A DNA stretch of 64,000 bases from Brevundimonas mediterranea (lineage in GTDB: Bacteria; Pseudomonadota; Alphaproteobacteria; Caulobacterales; Caulobacteraceae): the NCBI RefSeq assembly GCF_014196125.1, contig NZ_JACIDA010000002.1, forward strand, positions 248,001 to 312,000. Reading direction: 5' to 3'. Every line of letters begins with the position of its first letter. Position 1 is the stretch's first letter. A model generated the notes under the pieces. The model saw nothing but the letters and a program-made list of their open reading frames with translations. It did not search any database and was not told where the DNA came from. This document shows positions 26,720 through 36,378 of this stretch, in pieces. Made by a program: the position numbers and the translations under genes.

Positions 26720-28999
26720 ATGATGCCGGCAGGCGGCGCGATGACCAGGGGACCTCGGATCCTCCTGCGCCAGATCCGCGAGGCTCTGGGCGGGGCCGGC
26801 GCGGGCGCGACCCCGGCGCAGGACCGCCTGAACATGGTGGTGCGGATCATCGCCCGGTCCATGGTCGCCGAGGTCTGCTCCATCTATCTGCGCCGCGGCT
26901 CGGGCGAGCTGGAGCTGTTCGCCACCGAGGGCCTGAACCCCGCCGCCGTCCACAACACCCGCCTTCGCCCCGGCGAGGGTCTGGTGGGCGAGGTGGCCCG
27001 GATGGCCCAGCCGATCAGCCTGTCGGACGCGCCCTCCCACCCCTCCTTCTCCTACCGGCCGGAAACGGGCGAAGACCCCTATCACGCCTTCTTGGGCGCC
27101 CCCCTGCTGCGCGGCGGCCGGGCCATCGGCGTCCTGGTCGTCCAGAACCGGACCGAGCGGCGCTATGACGAGGACGAGGTCGAGGACATCCAGACCATCG
27201 CCATGGTCCTGTCCGAGACGGTCTCCTCCGGCGAACTGCTGGAACAGGACGAACTGCGCGACGTCGAACTGGCGCCCCATCGCCCCGAACGGCTGAAGGG
27301 CCAGAAGTTCGGCGACGGTCTGGCGGTCGGCCGGGTCGTCCTGCACGAGGCGCCTCTGCCGCCCGAGAAACTGCTGGCCGAAGACCCGGCGATGGAGGAG
27401 GCCCGGCTGAAGCTAGCCCTGGCCTCGCTGAAGACCGGCCTGGACGCCATGCTGGACAAGGGCCAGGGCCTGGCCGGCCCCTCGTTCGAGGTGCTGGAGA
27501 CCTATCGGATGTTCGCCGACGACCGGGGCTGGAACCGGTCGCTGGAAGAGGCCGTGCGCAACGGCCTGACCGCCGAGGCGGCGGTGGACCGGGTCCGGAA
27601 CGAGCACCGCGCCCGCTTCGCCCAGGCGCGCGACCCCTATATCCGCGAACGGCTGCACGATTTCGAGGACCTGGCCAACCGGCTGCTGCGGGTGCTGGCG
27701 GGCGACAAGCCGGGCGAGCGCGAGCTGCCCGACGACGCCATTCTGGTGGCGCGCAACCTGGGTCCGGCGGACCTGCTGGAATATCCGCGCGACAAGCTGA
27801 AGGGCCTGTTGCTGGAAGAAGGCTCGGCCGCCAGCCACGCCGCCATCGTGGCCCGCGCGCTGCAGATTCCGTGCGTCGGCCGCCTGATGGGCCTGCGCGA
27901 CCGGCTGTCGGAAGGCGACGTCGTCATCGCCGACGGCGAGACCGGCGAGGCCTATCTGCGGCCCCGCCCCGACATGATCGAGGCGGTCCAGTCGCGTATG
28001 GCCGTGCGGGACCAGCGCCAGGCCCAGTTCGCCCAGTTGCGCGACACCCCCGCCGTCACCCTGGACGGCCAGCGCATCACCCTGCTGACCAACGCCGGCC
28101 TGGCGGTGGACCTGGAGAACCTGAACGAGACGGGGGCCGAGGGCATCGGCCTGTTCCGCACCGAGTTCCAGTTCATGGTCTCGGACGAACTGCCCCGACT
28201 GGACGCCCAGACGGCCCTGTACAAGCTGGTGCTGGACGCCGCCGGCGACCGGCCCGTCACCTTCCGCACCCTGGACATCGGCGGCGACAAGGTCCTGCCC
28301 TATCTGGAGGCCGAGCGGGAGGAGAACCCCGCCCTGGGCCGTCGCGCCATCCGCCTGGGCCTGGACCGGCCGTCCCTGTTACGGATGCAACTTCGGGCCC
28401 TGCTGACGGCGGCGGCGGGTCGCGAGCTGCGCGTCATGTTCCCGATGATCGCCACGGTGGACGAGTTCCGGGCCGCGCGCGAACTGGTCGACGTCGAATG
28501 CGCCTGGGCCAAGCGTCGCGGCCGCGCCCTGCCCGCCCTGCTGCGCGTCGGGGCCATGGTCGAATGCCCGTCGCTGCTGTGGCACCTCGACGCGCTTCTG
28601 CCCCTGACCGACTTCGTCTCGATCGGGACCAACGACCTGTTCCAGTACATGTACGCCGCCGACCGGACCAATCCCCTGGTCTCGGACCGCTACGATCCCC
28701 TGTCGCCCCCGACCCTGCGCGCCTTACAGACCATCCAGAAGGCCTGCGCCGACACCGGCACCCCGGTCTCGATCTGCGGCGAACTGGCGGGCCGGCCGCT
28801 GGAGGCCTTCGCCCTGATCACCCTGGGCTTCACCCGCCTGTCGGCTCCGGCCGGCGGCGTCGGCCCGGTCAAGCGGATGATCCTGTCCGCAGACCTGACG
28901 GCGGCGCGCCGGGGCATGAACAATCTGCTGAATCTCTCGACCGGCTCGGTGCGCAACGAGATCGAATCCCTGGCGCGGAAGTTGAACATCGCCGTCTGA
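26720..28999 (+). CDS. ptsP: Phosphoenolpyruvate-protein phosphotransferase, nitrogen PTS (EI-Ntr)
   Basis: EI-Ntr takes phosphate from PEP and passes it to NPr and EIIA-Ntr, a regulatory phosphorelay. The 759-aa protein has an N-terminal GAF domain (about 10-165) that senses nitrogen status in known homologues, the PEP-utiliser domain with phospho-His373 in GSAASHAAIVAR, and the TIM-barrel with LFRTEFQFM and GTNDLFQYMYAADRTNP. It starts at ATG 26720 (MMPAGGAM) 41 bases after lysC, so co-transcription is likely. The partners NPr and EIIA-Ntr are not in the window. Confidence 0.94.
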   Translation: MMPAGGAMTRGPRILLRQIREALGGAGAGATPAQDRLNMVVRIIARSMVAEVCSIYLRRGSGELELFATEGLNPAAVHNTRLRPGEGLVGEVARMAQPISLSDAPSHPSFSYRPETGEDPYHAFLGAPLLRGGRAIGVLVVQNRTERRYDEDEVEDIQTIAMVLSETVSSGELLEQDELRDVELAPHRPERLKGQKFGDGLAVGRVVLHEAPLPPEKLLAEDPAMEEARLKLALASLKTGLDAMLDKGQGLAGPSFEVLETYRMFADDRGWNRSLEEAVRNGLTAEAAVDRVRNEHRARFAQARDPYIRERLHDFEDLANRLLRVLAGDKPGERELPDDAILVARNLGPADLLEYPRDKLKGLLLEEGSAASHAAIVARALQIPCVGRLMGLRDRLSEGDVVIADGETGEAYLRPRPDMIEAVQSRMAVRDQRQAQFAQLRDTPAVTLDGQRITLLTNAGLAVDLENLNETGAEGIGLFRTEFQFMVSDELPRLDAQTALYKLVLDAAGDRPVTFRTLDIGGDKVLPYLEAEREENPALGRRAIRLGLDRPSLLRMQLRALLTAAAGRELRVMFPMIATVDEFRAARELVDVECAWAKRRGRALPALLRVGAMVECPSLLWHLDALLPLTDFVSIGTNDLFQYMYAADRTNPLVSDRYDPLSPPTLRALQTIQKACADTGTPVSICGELAGRPLEAFALITLGFTRLSAPAGGVGPVKRMILSADLTAARRGMNNLLNLSTGSVRNEIESLARKLNIAV

Positions 29000-29021
29000 G
29001 AGTCTTCGCGCGCGTTCCGTT

Positions 29022-30269
29022 TTGGGAATCGCCGTTGATGGGGCGGGCATTATGGTTTATCCACAGGACGCATCAGGACTGCCTCCGGGGGGAGGCGAGT
29101 CCAGTCAAGAAGACATGCTACCGGACGGGTCCGTTTCGAGTACGGAGCGGCTTCAAGCCGTTCCGAGTGTGGGGTCAGGCGTCATGGCGCTGGATGCGGG
29201 GCAAGCCCCCGACGAGTTCAAGGCTCATCCTGATTGGAAGGACATTGCGCCCTCCATCGCAGAGTCCGTGACTCTGGGCGACGGCCTGCGCCGGGCGCGC
29301 GAGTCTTCCGGCAAGTCCCTGGCCGATCTGTCCGCCGAAACCAAGGTCCATTCGCGGTTCCTGACTGCTCTGGAGCAGAACGACTGGTCGTCCCTGCCCT
29401 CTCGGGTTTTCGCCATCGGCTATGTGCGTGGCTATGCAGCGGCCCTGGGCCTCGACGAGCAGTTGGCCGTCGAAAGGTTCAAGCGCGACAGCCCCGACAC
29501 CTCGGCCCCGTTGAAGGCGCCCATCGGCATCGCCTTTGAGGATGTGAAACGCTATTCGCCGCGCATCATCGCGGTCGTCGCCGTGGCCGCCCTGGCCATC
29601 GTCGGATGGAATGTCTTCCAGCGCATCAATCTGATGAAGGCGCCGCGCGCCTCCGACATCGCCGCCGTGCCCGAGAGCTGGACCCTGGGGGACGTGCCCG
29701 GTCAGAACGGTCTGATCGACCTCAGCGCGCCCCGCGCCGCACCGCTGGACCAGACCACGCCGGCTCTCTACATCACGCCCGGCCTGGAGGCCCAGCTGAC
29801 CGGGATCGATCCCAATGATCCTGCGGTGCTGGCGGCGACGGCGGCGGCCAACAACGCCCCCGTGCAGAAGGCCTTCAATCCGCGCGGCGCCGTCTATGGC
29901 GCGCCCGCCACCGCCTCCCAGGTAGTGATCCAGGCCAAGAAGGCCGGCGCCCTGGTCGTTCGGCTGGGGGACGGTCAGGCCCTGTTCGCCCGCCAGATGG
30001 CCGCCGGCGAGGCCTGGCGCGCGCCGATGGGCGTCAGCGCCACCATCGATGTATCCGATCCGGCGGCCTTTGACGTCTATCTGAACGGCGAACACGGGGG
30101 CATCCTGCCGGCTGTCCTGACGCCCCTGACCCAGTTGAACAGCCGCGCCGAACAGGCCGCCCGCCAGGTGGCGGAGGACCAGGCCCGCCGCGTGGCTCAG
30201 GCTCAGGCCGTGCGGGCGGCCCAACAAGCCGCTCAACCTGCCCCTCCCCCCGTCGCGGCGACAAACTGA
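29022..30269 (+). CDS. RodZ-like helix-turn-helix membrane protein
   Basis: A 415-aa protein with the RodZ layout: N-terminal low-complexity tail, an HTH_25 domain at about 85-150 ([25 protein letters not shown], then [23 protein letters not shown]), a single TM helix near 188-205 ([18 protein letters not shown]) and a periplasmic C-terminal part with a beta-rich region (about 300-375) like DUF4115. RodZ links MreB to the cell-wall elongation machinery. The first ~35 residues are poorly conserved in style, so the true start may be a later ATG. Confidence 0.7.
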   Translation: MGIAVDGAGIMVYPQDASGLPPGGGESSQEDMLPDGSVSSTERLQAVPSVGSGVMALDAGQAPDEFKAHPDWKDIAPSIAESVTLGDGLRRARESSGKSLADLSAETKVHSRFLTALEQNDWSSLPSRVFAIGYVRGYAAALGLDEQLAVERFKRDSPDTSAPLKAPIGIAFEDVKRYSPRIIAVVAVAALAIVGWNVFQRINLMKAPRASDIAAVPESWTLGDVPGQNGLIDLSAPRAAPLDQTTPALYITPGLEAQLTGIDPNDPAVLAATAAANNAPVQKAFNPRGAVYGAPATASQVVIQAKKAGALVVRLGDGQALFARQMAAGEAWRAPMGVSATIDVSDPAAFDVYLNGEHGGILPAVLTPLTQLNSRAEQAARQVAEDQARRVAQAQAVRAAQQAAQPAPPPVAATN

Positions 30270-30318
30270 TCGTCGCCCCCGTGGCCCTGACGCCGTCTTC
30301 GGCCTATATGAGCCCGTG

Positions 30319-31455
30319 ATGAGCGACCATACCCACGTCCGACCCTGGCGCCATATCGAGCGCCGCAAGAGCCGCCAGATCCGCGTGGGCTCCGTCCTGG
30401 TGGGCGGCGACGCCCCGATCAGCGTTCAGTCGATGACCAATACGCCGACGTCCGATGCGGCGGCGACCATCGACCAGATCCGCCAGCTGGAAGAGGCCGG
30501 CGCCGACATCGTCCGCGTCTCCTGCCCCGACGTGGAATCGACAGAGGCGTTCAAGATCATCGCCCGCGAGGCCAGGGTCCCCTTGGTCGCCGACATTCAT
30601 TTCCACTACAAGCGCGGCATCGAGGCGGCCCAGGCGGGCGCCGCCTGCCTGCGGATCAATCCGGGCAATATCGGCAGTCCCGACCGCGTCCGCGACGTGA
30701 TCCAGGCCGCCAAGGACCACGGCTGTTCGATGCGGATCGGCGTCAACGCCGGCTCGCTGGAAAAGGAGCTGCTGGAGAAATACGGCGAGCCCTGCCCCGA
30801 CGCCATGGTCGAGAGCGCCCTGAACCACGCCCGCATCCTGCAGGACCACGACTTCCACGAGTTCAAGATCTCGGTGAAGGCGTCCGACCCCTTCCTGACC
30901 GTGGCCGCCTATCAGCAGCTGGCCGAGGCCATCGACTGCCCCCTGCACCTGGGCGTGACCGAGGCCGGGCCGCTGCGCACCGGCACGATCAAATCGGCCA
31001 TCGGCATGGGGTCGATGCTGTGGGCCGGCATCGGCGACACCATCCGCGTGTCGCTGGCCGCCGATCCGGTCGAGGAGATCAAGGTCGGTTTCGACATCCT
31101 GAAGTCGCTGGGCCTGCGCCATCGGGGCGTCAACATCATCGCCTGTCCATCGTGCGCGCGTCAGGGCTTCAACGTCATCGAGACCGTGACCCTGCTGGAA
31201 GAGAAATTGGCCCATATCTCGACGCCGATGAGCCTGTCGGTCATCGGCTGCGTCGTGAACGGCCCGGGCGAGGCCCTCTATACCGACATCGGCTTCACCG
31301 GCGGCGGCAAGGGCGCCGGCATGATCTATCTGAACGGCAAGATCGCCCACAAACAGGCCAACGACGGCATGATCGACCACATCGTCGACCTGGTCGAACA
31401 GAAGGCCGCTGAGCTAGACGCCGCACGGGCGGCGGAGCTTCAGGCGGCGGAATAG
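30319..31455 (+). CDS. ispG: 4-hydroxy-3-methylbut-2-en-1-yl diphosphate synthase
   Basis: IspG (GcpE) reduces MEcPP to HMBPP in the MEP isoprenoid pathway, with a [4Fe-4S] cluster. The 378-aa protein shows the short bacterial form: [12 protein letters not shown] at the N terminus and cluster cysteines Cys276, Cys279 and Cys311 with Glu318 ([19 protein letters not shown]). ATG 30319 directly follows an in-frame GTG at 30316; either could start. No other MEP pathway gene is in the window. Confidence 0.96.
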   Translation: MSDHTHVRPWRHIERRKSRQIRVGSVLVGGDAPISVQSMTNTPTSDAAATIDQIRQLEEAGADIVRVSCPDVESTEAFKIIAREARVPLVADIHFHYKRGIEAAQAGAACLRINPGNIGSPDRVRDVIQAAKDHGCSMRIGVNAGSLEKELLEKYGEPCPDAMVESALNHARILQDHDFHEFKISVKASDPFLTVAAYQQLAEAIDCPLHLGVTEAGPLRTGTIKSAIGMGSMLWAGIGDTIRVSLAADPVEEIKVGFDILKSLGLRHRGVNIIACPSCARQGFNVIETVTLLEEKLAHISTPMSLSVIGCVVNGPGEALYTDIGFTGGGKGAGMIYLNGKIAHKQANDGMIDHIVDLVEQKAAELDAARAAELQAAE

Positions 31456-31584
31456 GCTCCGCGTCCGCGAGTTGTGTCAGTTTTGATAAATTGCACGCGT
31501 ATCGATTGACGACCCACCCCCCAGATGCAACCTATGCCGTAAGTTCACCTGGGGAGGGTGAACGGTAATCCATTGAGGGGCTTC

Positions 31585-32067
31585 ATGATATTCCGTAATC
31601 CCGCGCGCTTCGGCGTGCGTGCGCTCGCGCTTGCCGGCGTGGCGTTGTCTCTGCCTGCCTGCGCCACCGTAACGCGTGGTTCGAGCCAGCAGTTTTCCGT
31701 CCAGAGCACGCCGCCTGGCGCGCAGGTCAGCACATCGAACGGCTTTGAATGCCAGGCGACGCCCTGCACCTTCCGCATGCCGCGCAAGGACGCCTTCCGC
31801 ATCACCGTGTCCAAGGACGGCTACGTCGCCCAGACCCATGACATCACCAGCAGCGTCTCCGGCGCGGGCGGTACGGCCATGGCCGGCAACATCCTGATCG
31901 GCGGCATCATCGGCGGGGCGATCGACGCCACCTCCGGCGCCATGAACGATCTGAAGCCCAATCCGCTGATCGTGACCCTTCGCACCCCGGCCGAAGAAGC
32001 GGCCGCAGCCCAGGCCCCCGTCTCGACGCCGCCCGCCGCAGCCGCAGCCGCAGCCGGAGGCGAATAA
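31585..32067 (+). CDS. PEGA-like-domain lipoprotein
   Basis: The 160-aa product has a signal peptide ending in a lipobox-like SLPAC and a short domain resembling PEGA/tol-type envelope repeats (STPPGAQVSTSNGFECQATPCTF with two Cys that may form a disulfide, then FRITVSKDGYVAQTH). The GG-rich segment near 90-115 may span or contact membrane. It ends in an Ala/Pro-rich tail. The ATG at 31585 is preceded by GAGGGG. Its stop shares a base with the next gene's ATG (TAATG). Function unknown. Confidence 0.7.
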   Translation: MIFRNPARFGVRALALAGVALSLPACATVTRGSSQQFSVQSTPPGAQVSTSNGFECQATPCTFRMPRKDAFRITVSKDGYVAQTHDITSSVSGAGGTAMAGNILIGGIIGGAIDATSGAMNDLKPNPLIVTLRTPAEEAAAAQAPVSTPPAAAAAAAGGE

Positions 32068-32597
32068 TGATCCGTCGTCTCGCCGCCGCCGCCGCTCTGG
32101 GTGCCCTGATGGGCGTCGCGGCCTGCGCCAGCCCGTCCAACCCCGCCCTGATGACCTTGCCGGCGACATCGGGCCTCACAGCGGCGCCCGGTGATCTCGG
32201 CTATCGGTCGGTGACGACGGTGACGGTTTCCGGCGGCCAGAACACCAATCCGATGTGGACCTCCGAGGTTTCGAATGCGGACTTCAAGACCGCACTGGAA
32301 GGCTCGTTGACGGCCGCCGGCTATATGGGGACCGAAGGTCAGCCCATGACAGTCTCCGCATCCTTGATCGACCTGAAACAGCCGATGGCCGGCTTTGACA
32401 TGTCTGTGACCAGCCAGGTTCGCTATACCGTGATGCGAGCCGACCGTTCCGTCTTCGACGAAACGGTGGCGGCGACCGGCACAGCGACCATGGGTCAGGC
32501 CTTCATGGGCGTGGAACGTCTGCGGATGGCCAACGAAGCCTCGATCCGCGAAAACATCAAGGAATTCCTGACCCGCTTCCGCGCCCGCGCGCGCTGA
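32067..32597 (+). CDS. Hypothetical lipoprotein
   Basis: This 176-aa product has an N-terminal lipoprotein signal with lipobox GVAAC (about residues 16-20) and a soluble domain of alternating strands that includes YRSVTTVTVSGGQNTNP, and a basic C terminus (RFRARAR). I do not recognise a named family. It is coupled to the preceding PEGA-like lipoprotein through TAATG, so the pair probably act together at the cell envelope. A hairpin terminator follows. Confidence 0.65.
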   Translation: MIRRLAAAAALGALMGVAACASPSNPALMTLPATSGLTAAPGDLGYRSVTTVTVSGGQNTNPMWTSEVSNADFKTALEGSLTAAGYMGTEGQPMTVSASLIDLKQPMAGFDMSVTSQVRYTVMRADRSVFDETVAATGTATMGQAFMGVERLRMANEASIRENIKEFLTRFRARAR

Positions 32598-32618
32598 TCG
32601 GATCAAGGAAGACCACGG

Positions 32619-32651
32619 CGACGGTGGGCCCCGACCCGCCGTCGCCTTTCG
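32619..32651. terminator. Hairpin between lipoprotein gene and tauE/safE gene
   Basis: GGCGACGG-T-GGG pairs with CCC-GCCGTCGCC around CCCCGA (about 32619-32648) and is followed by TTTCGTCT. It lies between convergent genes and probably terminates the lipoprotein transcript. Confidence 0.7.
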
Positions 32652-32653
32652 TC

Positions 32654-33430
32654 TCAAATCACCCCGAACAGCCGCAGGGCCTGATAGCCGGCGGACAGCA
32701 ACACAACGGCCCCGACGCCGTAGGTCAGGATCCGACGGGGCGCGATCCGCGCGATCACCCCGGCGAAGGGCGCGGCGATCAGACCGCCCAGGATGAGGCC
32801 CAGGATGGAGGCGGCGTGGGTGGCGACGCCTTTGGCGTCCGCCCAGTGACCGGTCAGCAGGGCGGCCAGGAAGGTCGCCGAAATGGCCGAGGTGACGAAG
32901 AACTCCGCCGTATTGGTGGTGCCGATCGCGGCGCGCGGGTCGCCCCCCGACCCCACCAGGGTCGTCGTGACCGTCGGCCCCCAGCCGCCGCCGCCGATGG
33001 CGTCGAAGAACCCGCCGACGACGCCCAGCGGCCCCGCGAACCTGACCGGGAAGATCCGCGCGCGAGTCTGGCGGGTCGCGCGCCAGATGATCACGCCGCC
33101 CATGATCGCCAGGTAGGCGGTGATCCAGGGCTTGACCAGGTCGCCGTCGATGCTGGTCAGGACGAAGGCTCCCAGGCAGCCGCCCACCACCCCGCCCATG
33201 GCCAGGGGCACGAACAGTTTCCAGTTCACATTCTTGTTGACCGTGTGAGATCCGGCCGACGCCGCCGTGGTGAAGACCTCTGCGGCATGGACGCTGGCCG
33301 AGGCTGTCGCAGGGGGCACGCCGAACGACAGGAGGACCGTCGAGGAGATAACGCCGTAGGCCATGCCCAGGGCCCCATCGACCGACTGGGCCAGGAAACC
33401 GACGAGGAGAAAGACGAGGAAATCTTGCAT
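32654..33430 (-). CDS. Sulfite exporter TauE/SafE family protein
   Basis: A 258-aa membrane protein with the TauE/SafE pattern: FLVFLLVGFLAQSVDGALGMAYG at the N terminus, a Gly/Ala-rich middle (MGGVVGGCLGAFVLTS) and GGFFDAIGGGGWGPTVTTTLVGSGG at the conserved second-half motif. About eight TM segments. The family exports sulfite, sulfonates or related anions. It lies 33 bases downstream of the Rrf2-type regulator gene on the same strand, so it is probably controlled by that regulator; Rrf2-type control fits a sulfur or Fe-S related role. Confidence 0.87.
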   Translation of the reverse strand: MQDFLVFLLVGFLAQSVDGALGMAYGVISSTVLLSFGVPPATASASVHAAEVFTTAASAGSHTVNKNVNWKLFVPLAMGGVVGGCLGAFVLTSIDGDLVKPWITAYLAIMGGVIIWRATRQTRARIFPVRFAGPLGVVGGFFDAIGGGGWGPTVTTTLVGSGGDPRAAIGTTNTAEFFVTSAISATFLAALLTGHWADAKGVATHAASILGLILGGLIAAPFAGVIARIAPRRILTYGVGAVVLLSAGYQALRLFGVI

Positions 33431-33463
33431 GGCCGCCCCTGAAAATCCGTTCGACGGTGCGTG

Positions 33464-33904
33464 TTATTTTCCTATCGGGTCAATAGGAGAAGAATTGGAG
33501 GCGGCTTGCAGAAGGCTTCGCGCCTCGAACACGGCGGCGACGGCGTCGCGCCCTTCCTGCAGGACCGGCTGCAACGGGCAGGTCTCGACGTCCGGACAGG
33601 TCTCGCAAGGCCCATGGGCGGTGCGCGACGCGCAGGGCGCCAGGGCCAGGGGGCCTTCCAGCGCCCGGATCACATCGGCGAAACTGACAGCCTCGGCCGG
33701 CGCCGCCAGGGCGTAGCCTCCGGTCCGGCCGCGCTTGGACACCAGCAGGCCTTGGCGCCGCAAGTCCAGCAATATGGCTTCGAGAAACTTGCGCGGCGCC
33801 GCGGCCGCCTCGGCGATCTCGCCGATGGTCGCCGGGCCGCCGCCGGGCAGACCGGCCAGATGGATCATGGCGCGCAGGGCGTAGCGGGACCGGTTCGACA
33901 ACAT
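33464..33904 (-). CDS. Rrf2 family transcriptional regulator
   Basis: A 146-aa winged-helix regulator: RYALRAMIHLAGL, IGEIAEAAAAPRKFLEAILLDLRRQGLLVS and the KRGRTGGYALA wing are standard for the Rrf2 family. Near the C terminus it has four cysteines (ALAPCASR, GPCETCPD, ETCPLQ), similar to the cluster-binding cysteines of IscR/NsrR, so a [2Fe-2S] or [4Fe-4S] sensor is likely but unproven. It is the upstream gene of a two-gene unit with the TauE/SafE exporter and probably regulates it. Confidence 0.85.
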   Translation of the reverse strand: MLSNRSRYALRAMIHLAGLPGGGPATIGEIAEAAAAPRKFLEAILLDLRRQGLLVSKRGRTGGYALAAPAEAVSFADVIRALEGPLALAPCASRTAHGPCETCPDVETCPLQPVLQEGRDAVAAVFEARSLLQAASNSSPIDPIGK

Positions 33905-33964
33905 GGTCCGTGATCGCGCGGCCGCGCGCCGGACGCAAGACGCTGTTCGCCCTTCGGCCCGACC

Positions 33965-34630
33965 TCACCCCGGACGGCCCAGCCGGCCCACCGCCGCCAG
34001 GATCTGCGGACCGGTATAGGGTTTCAGCACCAGGGCCTCGGCCAGGGGGGCGTAGCGGTCGGCGGCGTCAGCGTCGCCGGAAATGAAGATCACCCGGACG
34101 TCCCAGCGCCGCGTCAGAACCTCGGCCAGTTCACCCCCCGTCGTGTCGCCCGACAGATTGATGTCCAGCAGGGCGCCGTCGATGGCGTGCAGGGCCGCCG
34201 CAGCCTCGGCCGCCGCCGCGCTGTGGAACGGCCCCACCACCCTGTGTCCGGCCTCGGTCAACAACTCGGTCAGGTCGGCGGCCACCTCGGCGTCGTCCTC
34301 GACCACCAGCAGGGTCAGGGGCTCCAGATCGGCTCCCACGACGGCGGTCTCAACCGGCCGAGGCGCCGGGTCTTCAGCCGGACCGGCCGTCTGGCCCACG
34401 ATGACCCGACGCAGATCGCGCCAGACCTCGGTCGCCGGCCGGTCGCTGTTCAAGCCATAGAGGCCCGCCATGGTCTTCAGGTCGCGCGCGTCGTCCGGCG
34501 ACAGCCGGCCGCCCGCTGCGGCGAGACGCGCGTCATACAGGCGGCACAGCCGTTCCACGCTGTCGGCGCCGTCCGGAGTCGCGTCGGCGGCCCGGGCGAC
34601 AGGCTTCGACGGCGGCGGGCGATCGAACAT
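33965..34630 (-). CDS. Response regulator with C-terminal REC domain
   Basis: A 221-aa protein with a C-terminal receiver domain: acidic Glu111-Asp112-Asp113, phospho-acceptor Asp156 in LLDINLSG, Ser184 in FISGDA and Lys203 in LKPYTG. The N-terminal 100 residues have no output domain I recognise and are largely polar and helical (VERLCRLYDARLAAAGG). There is no adjacent histidine kinase. Proteins of this form in alphaproteobacteria can act as single-domain phospho-relay sinks; that role is an inference. Confidence 0.8.
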   Translation of the reverse strand: MFDRPPPSKPVARAADATPDGADSVERLCRLYDARLAAAGGRLSPDDARDLKTMAGLYGLNSDRPATEVWRDLRRVIVGQTAGPAEDPAPRPVETAVVGADLEPLTLLVVEDDAEVAADLTELLTEAGHRVVGPFHSAAAAEAAAALHAIDGALLDINLSGDTTGGELAEVLTRRWDVRVIFISGDADAADRYAPLAEALVLKPYTGPQILAAVGRLGRPG

Positions 34631-34810
34631 GACGTCCTCCTCACGGCTGATCGGCCGTCAGCTAGTCGTTTGGAACCCTCGGCGTAAGCGCCTCTGACGC
34701 CATCGTTATCCAAAATCACAATCCCGGCGCCGACCGTGGTCCCCGCCGACAATCGACATCGCGCCCCTCGGCGCGCTAAGGACGGCCCTCCCTTCTCCAG
34801 GATTGCCCCC

Positions 34811-35878
34811 TTGCGTCTGCCCCAGGCCCGTCTCGATCAGGTGCTCGACCGTTTCCACGAGGTGGAGGCCCGCATGGGTGCGGCGACGGACGGCGTCGAG
34901 ATCGTCCGCCTGTCCAAAGAGCATGCCGAGCTGAAGCCCGTCGCCGACGCGGTCCAGGGTCTGGCCCGACTCCGCGCCGAGATGGCCGATCTGGAGGTCA
35001 TGGCCGCCGATCCCGAAATGGCCGCCATGGCCCAGGACGAGCTGCGCGACCTGACCGAACGCCTGCCGCAGATGGAACGCGACGTCGCCCTGCTGCTGGC
35101 CCCGCGCGACGCCGACGAGAACGCCTCGGCCGTGCTGGAAGTCCGCGCCGGCACCGGCGGCGACGAGGCGGCCCTGTTCGCCGGCGACCTGTTCCGCATG
35201 TATTCGCGCTACGCCGCCACGCGCGGCTGGCGGATCGAGCTGGATTCGGCGACCGAAGGGGACGCCGGCGGCTACAAGGAGATCATCGCCACCGTCACCG
35301 GCGACGGCGTCTTCGGCCGGCTGAAGTTCGAGAGCGGCGTCCATCGGGTCCAGCGCGTGCCGACGACCGAGGCCGGGGGCCGCATCCACACCTCGGCCGC
35401 CACCGTCGCCGTCCTGCCCGAGGTCGAGGACGTCGAGATCGAGATTCTGGAAAAAGACATCCGCATCGACACCTTCCGCGCCTCCGGCTCGGGCGGTCAG
35501 CACGTCAACAAGACCGACTCGGCGGTGCGGATCACCCACCTTCCGACCGGGATCGTGGCCACCAGTTCCGAGAAATCGCAGCATGTGAACCGCGACAAGG
35601 CGATGAAGAACCTGCGGGTGCGCCTGTACGACATGCAGCGCCAGGCCAAGGATCTGGCCCGCGCCGACTCGCGCAAGTCCCAGGTCGGGTCGGGCGACCG
35701 GTCCGAGCGGATTCGCACCTACAACTTCCCGCAGGGACGCGTGACCGACCACCGGATCGGCCTGACCCTGCACAGCCTGCCCCAGATTCTGGAAGGCGAC
35801 CTGGACCCGATGCTGAACGCCCTGATCGCCGAGGATCAGGCCGCGCGCCTGGCGGATCTCGAGGCCGAGTTCGGCTGA
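34811..35878 (+). CDS. prfA: Peptide chain release factor 1
   Basis: RF1 ends translation at UAA and UAG. The chain shows the RF1 tripeptide region ([14 protein letters not shown]) and the universal GGQ motif at 228-230 in [16 protein letters not shown], then the usual C-terminal [31 protein letters not shown] at 34811 gives [12 protein letters not shown] and 355 aa, the usual RF1 length, with CCAGGA upstream; an in-frame GTG at 34736 would add 25 poorly conserved residues. In many bacteria prmC follows prfA, but here a convergent gene abuts directly. Confidence 0.93.
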   Translation: MRLPQARLDQVLDRFHEVEARMGAATDGVEIVRLSKEHAELKPVADAVQGLARLRAEMADLEVMAADPEMAAMAQDELRDLTERLPQMERDVALLLAPRDADENASAVLEVRAGTGGDEAALFAGDLFRMYSRYAATRGWRIELDSATEGDAGGYKEIIATVTGDGVFGRLKFESGVHRVQRVPTTEAGGRIHTSAATVAVLPEVEDVEIEILEKDIRIDTFRASGSGGQHVNKTDSAVRITHLPTGIVATSSEKSQHVNRDKAMKNLRVRLYDMQRQAKDLARADSRKSQVGSGDRSERIRTYNFPQGRVTDHRIGLTLHSLPQILEGDLDPMLNALIAEDQAARLADLEAEFG

Positions 35879-36274
35879 TCAGCCCAGCACGCCCGTCATC
35901 GGCAGGCAGAGCACCAGACCGGTGGCGGCGGTATAGCCGGCGAAGGCGTGGATCGAGCGTCGGCGGCAGGTGACGGCCTCAGGCTCGCCGATACGCGACA
36001 CCTGATCGGTCCAGAGCAGATACAGGGCCTGCACCGTCCACCCGGCCATGAAGGCGACCACGGCCCAGCCGCTGAGGGCCGCCAGCGTCGCGCCGGACAG
36101 CATGATCAGTACGCCGGCAAGGACGATCACCCCATCCCCCACATGCTCGGCGACGGGGATGGCGACCAAACCCGCCAAGGCGCGTTGCAGACGCCAGTTG
36201 AGCCAGGCCTGATACAGAAGCATCAGCCCGCCCAAGACGTAGAAAACCCCTATCGCGCGCGCAGCCCACTCCAT
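35879..36274 (-). CDS. Hypothetical membrane protein, four TM segments
   Basis: I do not recognise the family. The 131-aa product (ATG 36274, MEWAARAIGVFY) has four predicted TM segments: about 5-24, 44-63, 67-88 and 108-126. The stop codon touches the prfA stop (TGA then TCA), so the two genes are convergent with no spacer. The final segment ends LPMTGVLG. Confidence 0.6.
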   Translation of the reverse strand: MEWAARAIGVFYVLGGLMLLYQAWLNWRLQRALAGLVAIPVAEHVGDGVIVLAGVLIMLSGATLAALSGWAVVAFMAGWTVQALYLLWTDQVSRIGEPEAVTCRRRSIHAFAGYTAATGLVLCLPMTGVLG

Positions 36275-36378
36275 GGCAGGAATAAGGCGCCATTCACCGC
36301 CCCGCCGGAAGTGCGGAAAAGTCCTTAGTCGAGCGAATGGCGGCCGACCGCCGCTCGCAAGACACAACCATCGATATC

